NCBI GenBank assembly: GCA_028278645.1
Contig: JANQDZ010000046.1
Coordinates: forward strand, 1-54,141
Reading direction: 5' to 3'
DNA: 54,141 nucleotides
From: Longimicrobiales bacterium
GTDB taxonomy: Bacteria > Gemmatimonadota > Gemmatimonadetes > Longimicrobiales > Gaopeijiaceae
The position numbers and the translations under genes are program-made. The notes beneath the pieces are model-generated. The model was given only the letters and a program-made list of their open reading frames with translations. It was not told where the DNA came from and did not search any database. Shown here piece after piece: positions 51,032 to 54,141 of this stretch (its first letter is position 1; each line of letters opens with the position of its first letter).

Positions 51032-51689
51032 CTAGGATGATGTCCTCTGCCTCTCCGGCGTCGAGACGTTGCACGATGGCCCGAGTCGAAACCCCCTGGC
51101 TTTTCAAGACAGGACGCCCGAAAGAGATGAACGGGCTAAGGAGGATTATCTTCTGCCCCTGGTTTCGCTGGCTCCTTTCGAATGGGTAAAACTCAGCCGG
51201 GAGTTTGGATTCGTCGTACTCGACTCTCTCCAAGTACTGGTTGAGCACAACCCTCATCGCATACTGCTGTGAGCGGCTGAGCTCGAGCAAGTCAGTGTAT
51301 CGGTCAAGAAAGAGCCGTCCAGCGGCGGTCTTCAGATCTGGACTGATCAGAAGCCTTGAGATACGGAACTCGGTTTGAGCCAGATCGGCCGCTTCCCGGA
51401 TCAAGCTCATCTTGACCTCGTGTACCGTCCGGAGAGCCCGCAGGACATGGGCCTCGATAAGGTTGGTGAAAGAAAGCCGAGTGTCATTGGGGTCGGGTCG
51501 CTGGATCACTGGTTCGAAGTAACCGACGTCTGACTTTCGTTGGTACCTCTGTCCCACGAACCAGGCCCGGAGGGTACTCGAAGGAATCCCGGTTGACCTC
51601 GTGGCCTCGGGAAACGTGTAAAGGGGACGGTCCCGGGGGTCTTGCCCGTGATAGAGCGGATGGACCTTTGATTGAGCGGCGAGAGTCAT
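50970..51689 (-). CDS. DUF433 family antitoxin with HTH N-terminus
   Basis: A 239-residue protein starting at ATG 51689 with GGAGG. The N-terminal YTFPEATRSTGIPSSTLRAWF resembles a MerR-type helix-turn-helix, and the C-terminus SPFISFGRPVLKSQGVSTRAIVQRLDAGE is the DUF433 block. DUF433 proteins act as antitoxins of PIN-like toxins and usually repress their own operon. First gene of the pair. Confidence 0.82.
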   Translation of the reverse strand: MTLAAQSKVHPLYHGQDPRDRPLYTFPEATRSTGIPSSTLRAWFVGQRYQRKSDVGYFEPVIQRPDPNDTRLSFTNLIEAHVLRALRTVHEVKMSLIREAADLAQTEFRISRLLISPDLKTAAGRLFLDRYTDLLELSRSQQYAMRVVLNQYLERVEYDESKLPAEFYPFERSQRNQGQKIILLSPFISFGRPVLKSQGVSTRAIVQRLDAGEAEDIILGDYRITQAELEEAILFEAAA

Positions 51690-51777
51690 TTGCCTCCGCA
51701 ACCTGATTGGGATTGCACGCTTCCCTCCCGAAAACAACCCGAATCTAAGCTTCAGGTTCCACGGCGACCAGTTCGAA

Positions 51778-51937
51778 GGCGCGGGCGCCCCTGCCCTTTC
51801 GGGGCATCCGACGCGGGCCAGCGCGGACGTTAGGAAGATGAGGACGTGCTAGCGGGACCGGGTCGGCTTAGCGAGCCTCCGAAGGAATCCAAGGCGGAAA
51901 GGCGAGCGCCCCCGGGGGGGGCAGGGGCGCCCGCGCC
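51778..51937. repeat. Right copy of the palindromic element
   Basis: A 160-bp unit with perfect 18-bp terminal inverted repeats (GGCGCGGGCGCCCCTGCC at 51778-51795, complement at 51920-51937). Its inner 137 bp match the reverse complement of the left copy. The two units enclose a 1.38-kb interval that holds only the toxin-antitoxin operon. The right edge lies 4 bp from the end of the trmJ-like gene. Confidence 0.75.
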
Positions 51938-51941
51938 TGGC

Positions 51942-52721
51942 CTACCGTTCCCGGCCTGTTGGGTCATTCTGGCCCGTTTCTTCCAACCGGTCCAGGTACT
52001 TCCCAATCTCGAACCCGATGGCCCGGAGGAGTCCTGCCTCCTGGAGATCCGGTTCGGCCCTGGAAATCACTGTTCGGAGGGTCCGAAGGATCGCAGCCGG
52101 CTCCCTGGCCTTGTAGAACTCGATGCGGTGGAGGCCATCTGCCAAAGCGGCGTAGGTGTTCTCCAGTTCCTCCACGGTGGCTGGGCGGGTGGACCTCCTG
52201 CCTCTGGGCAGTGGATCCCACTCCCCCTCTGCCGAAAGAAAGATCTCATAGGTCAGGAGGAGGACGGCCTGAGCCAGGTTGAGGCTCGAATAGTCGGGAT
52301 CGGTGGGGATGACGGCTACGGCGTGACAGAGATCCAGAGCATCATTATCCAGCCCTCGGTCCTCCCGTCCATACAGGAGGGCCACGGTCCCTCCCTGGGC
52401 ATGATCCACGACCTTTCCTCCTACATCCCGGGGCCGCACGTAGTTACGGTGGGCTGTTCGGGCCCGTGCCGTGGTTCCCAACACGAACGTCGCGTCCTTT
52501 ACGGCCTCGGGCAGGGTTTCAAATATCTCGGCCTGGTCCGTGACTTCCTCGCTTCTGTGAGCGATCCCTCCGATGCGCCAGGCGTCAAACTCGGCTGGCC
52601 GCACCAGACGGAGACGCTTGAGCCCCATGTTCATCATGGCACGAACCGCACCGGCAATGTTCACCAGGTTTTGCGGCTCGTTCAGCACCACGACGACGTT
52701 CTGGAGGGGAGAGGTGCCCAT
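51942..52721 (-). CDS. TrmJ/TrmH-type tRNA/rRNA methyltransferase (SPOUT)
   Basis: A 259-residue SPOUT-class 2'-O-methyltransferase. Motifs: VVLNEPQNLVNIAGAVRAMMNMG (motif 1), ALLYGREDRGLDNDAL (motif 2) and IPTDPDYSSLNLAQAVLLLTYE (motif 3). Closest in pattern to TrmJ, which methylates position 32 of tRNAs. The C-terminal about 90 residues are helical, as in TrmJ. Specificity cannot be read from the sequence. Confidence 0.88.
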   Translation of the reverse strand: MGTSPLQNVVVVLNEPQNLVNIAGAVRAMMNMGLKRLRLVRPAEFDAWRIGGIAHRSEEVTDQAEIFETLPEAVKDATFVLGTTARARTAHRNYVRPRDVGGKVVDHAQGGTVALLYGREDRGLDNDALDLCHAVAVIPTDPDYSSLNLAQAVLLLTYEIFLSAEGEWDPLPRGRRSTRPATVEELENTYAALADGLHRIEFYKAREPAAILRTLRTVISRAEPDLQEAGLLRAIGFEIGKYLDRLEETGQNDPTGRER

Positions 52722-52772
52722 GGGGAGGGTGGTCCTCCTGGGTTGGGTGCCCAGGGGTCAGGGGAATCCTCG

Positions 52773-52970
52773 TTATTCGTTCAGGCGCCGTGGGCCGTCG
52801 GACCCGTCCTCCAGCTCCCCGACGTCCTTCTCTTCGTCTTTGATGGAGGTTCGGAAGTTCCGGATTCCTTCACCCAATCCCCTGGCGATGAGGGGAATAC
52901 GCTTGGCCCCGAAGAGCAACACCAGGGCTCCGATGATGAGCGCGAGTTCCATTACGCCCAAGCCGAACAT
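52773..52970 (-). CDS. tatA: Sec-independent translocase subunit TatA/TatE
   Basis: A 65-residue protein: one membrane helix (ELALIIGALVLLFGAKRIP) followed by the conserved FGxxRIP-LxRGLGEGIRNFRTSIK amphipathic helix and an acidic tail. This is the normal TatA layout. It fits the several twin-arginine substrates in this window (sulfatase, deacylase, ActB). TatB and TatC are not in the window. Confidence 0.93.
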   Translation of the reverse strand: MFGLGVMELALIIGALVLLFGAKRIPLIARGLGEGIRNFRTSIKDEEKDVGELEDGSDGPRRLNE

Positions 52971-53063
52971 GCCTACCTGCCTTCGGACCGAGGAATAGAA
53001 GATCCCCGCCGCCGCCCGTTCCCGGGCACTCCGGCGGGGATCGTAAAGATGACAGCCCAGGCC

Positions 53064-54141
53064 TCACTTGAGAAGGATCTTGGCGATTGTCTGGAGCTGC
53101 ATGTTGGAGGTTCCCTCGTAGATGGCCCCGATCTTTGCGTCCCGGTACAACTTCTCCACCGGGTACTCACGGGTGAACCCGTACCCCCCGAAGAGGTCCA
53201 CCGCCGTCGAGGAAACCCGACCAGCCACCTGGGAAGAGAAGAGCTTGGCCATGGCGGCTTCTTTGACGAACCCTTTCCCGGAGTCCTTCAGGCGGGCGGC
53301 GTTGTAAACCATGTGCCGTGCGGCCTCAACCTCGGTGGCCATCTGGGCGATCTGGAACTGGACCCCCTGGAAGGCACCGATGGGCCGGCCGAACTGCTCC
53401 CGGTCCTGGACATACTTCACGGCGTGGTCCAGGGCCCCTTGTGCCAACCCGACCATCTGCGCCGCGATACCGATCCGGCCTTCGTTGAGGGTCTCGATGG
53501 CAACCTTGTATCCCTTGCCTACCTCGCCCAACACGTTCTCGGCCGGGATCCGGACGTTCTCCAGAATCAACTCCGTGGTGGACGAAGCCCGGATTCCGAG
53601 CTTGTCTTCTTTCTTGCCCACCGTGAACCCCTCCATGCCCTTCTCGACAATAAAGGCCGTGATCCCCTTGTAACCGGATTCGGGGTCAACGTTGGCGAAC
53701 ACGATGAAGACCCCAGCCTCGTTCCCGCTGGTGATCCAGAGTTTCTGGCCGTTCAGGAGCCAGTGGTCACCGTCCTGGGTCCCCCTGCAAGCCAGGGCAA
53801 AAGCGTCCGATCCGCTTCCAGCTTCAGAGAGGGCATAGGCTCCAACGGTGTCGGCGGCCAGTCGGGGTAAGAACCGCTCCTTTTGAGCTGATGTTCCCCA
53901 TCGTATGAGGGCGTTGATGCAGAGGGTGTTCTGGACGTCCACGAGCGTGCCCACGGCCGGGTCCACCCGGGAAAGCTCTTCAACCACAAGACAGGCCGTG
54001 AAAAACGAAGACCCAGCACCGCCCAGCTCTTCAGGAATCTCGATCCCCATAAGACCGAGCTCGAAGAGTTGGGGAAGGAGGTCGGGGTCGTAGGCCTGGT
54101 TTTTGTCCATCTCGATCACCCGTGGGGTGATCTCACTTTCG
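53064..54141 (-). CDS. Acyl-CoA dehydrogenase, N-terminus beyond window edge
   Basis: At least 358 residues; the frame continues through the right edge (upstream codons read ESEITPRVIE, as in the family), so the start is missing. FAD enzyme that oxidises acyl-CoA to enoyl-CoA. Landmarks: YALSEAGSGSDA, WITSGNEAG, REQFGRPI and FGGYGFTREYPVEKLYRDAKIGAIYEGTSNMQ, including the Glu of YEGTSN that acts as base in the short-chain group. Electrons normally go to ETF, and perhaps onward to a membrane Fe-S oxidoreductase like the one at 18917. Confidence 0.96.
   Translation of the reverse strand, partial: ESEITPRVIEMDKNQAYDPDLLPQLFELGLMGIEIPEELGGAGSSFFTACLVVEELSRVDPAVGTLVDVQNTLCINALIRWGTSAQKERFLPRLAADTVGAYALSEAGSGSDAFALACRGTQDGDHWLLNGQKLWITSGNEAGVFIVFANVDPESGYKGITAFIVEKGMEGFTVGKKEDKLGIRASSTTELILENVRIPAENVLGEVGKGYKVAIETLNEGRIGIAAQMVGLAQGALDHAVKYVQDREQFGRPIGAFQGVQFQIAQMATEVEAARHMVYNAARLKDSGKGFVKEAAMAKLFSSQVAGRVSSTAVDLFGGYGFTREYPVEKLYRDAKIGAIYEGTSNMQLQTIAKILLK

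Noticed and set aside
50264-51937. Integron attC sites around the toxin-antitoxin pair
   Set aside because: The two units are inverted to each other, have long perfect GC-rich ends and lack clear RYYYAAC/GTTRRRY core sites; attC sites in a cassette array would be in the same orientation.
1-54141. CRISPR arrays, rRNA or tRNA genes
   Set aside because: No regularly spaced direct repeats of CRISPR size and no tRNA or rRNA landmark sequences were noticed in either strand; a covariance-model search would be decisive.

Overview
The window looks like a contiguous piece of a high-GC, Gram-negative-type bacterial chromosome, most likely Gemmatimonadota, with Acidobacteriota as the alternative. The reasons are a PadR-controlled duplicated MacB-type permease (ADOP family), a six-gene alternative complex III operon, a carboxypeptidase-regulatory/TonB-plug protein, many secreted lipoproteins and Tat substrates, and an S9 peptidase. 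This assignment is inferred from gene content; there is no rRNA marker, and I found no tRNA, rRNA or CRISPR array.

Layout. 1-4 kb: lipoprotein, sulfatase, small proteins and a glutamine cyclotransferase. 4-11.5 kb: two small membrane proteins, a SRPBCC protein, an SLC1-type symporter coupled to two tandem M29/NicX-like metalloenzymes, then a secreted S9 peptidase and a secreted RidA. 11.5-16 kb: PadR-ADOP module, then a creatininase-SDR pair. 16-21 kb: TonB-plug protein, an orphan MoxR/Mg-chelatase-like ATPase, and a membrane-anchored Fe-S/CCG oxidoreductase. 21-31 kb: Nudix, gamma-glutamyltransferase and MBL hydrolase operon; Lon; SelD; SirB1; YgfZ; YpdA. 31-36 kb: an operon of a small coiled-coil protein, an N-acyl-D-amino-acid deacylase, LuxE and LuxC. 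36-39 kb: macro domain, AbrB and an ABC-2 exporter. 40-48 kb: actABCDEF. 48-54 kb: inositol-phosphatase family enzyme, GAF-GAF-GGDEF protein, a DUF433/PIN-like toxin-antitoxin pair, TrmJ-like methyltransferase, TatA and an acyl-CoA dehydrogenase.

The most notable signals are these. (1) selD is longer than the first open frame suggests: an in-frame UGA at the SelD active-site position, with a SECIS-like hairpin, makes it a selenoprotein. (2) A MITE-like element with perfect inverted ends and CTAG flanks sits between actB and actC; its removal restores the native stop and a 33-nt intergenic gap. (3) A toxin-antitoxin operon is bracketed by two inverted, roughly 88% identical palindromic elements. 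(4) The deacylase-LuxE-LuxC operon suggests conversion of N-acyl amino acids to fatty aldehydes without luciferase. (5) Two tandem sigma-54-like promoter matches precede lon. (6) ridA and the ADOP gene overlap at their 3' ends through a strong shared hairpin.

Functionally the region combines peptide and amino-acid scavenging (S9, GGT, cyclotransferase, M29-like enzymes, symporter), respiration (ACIII, Fe-S oxidoreductase), thiol and selenium redox (SelD, YpdA, YgfZ) and proteostasis (Lon).
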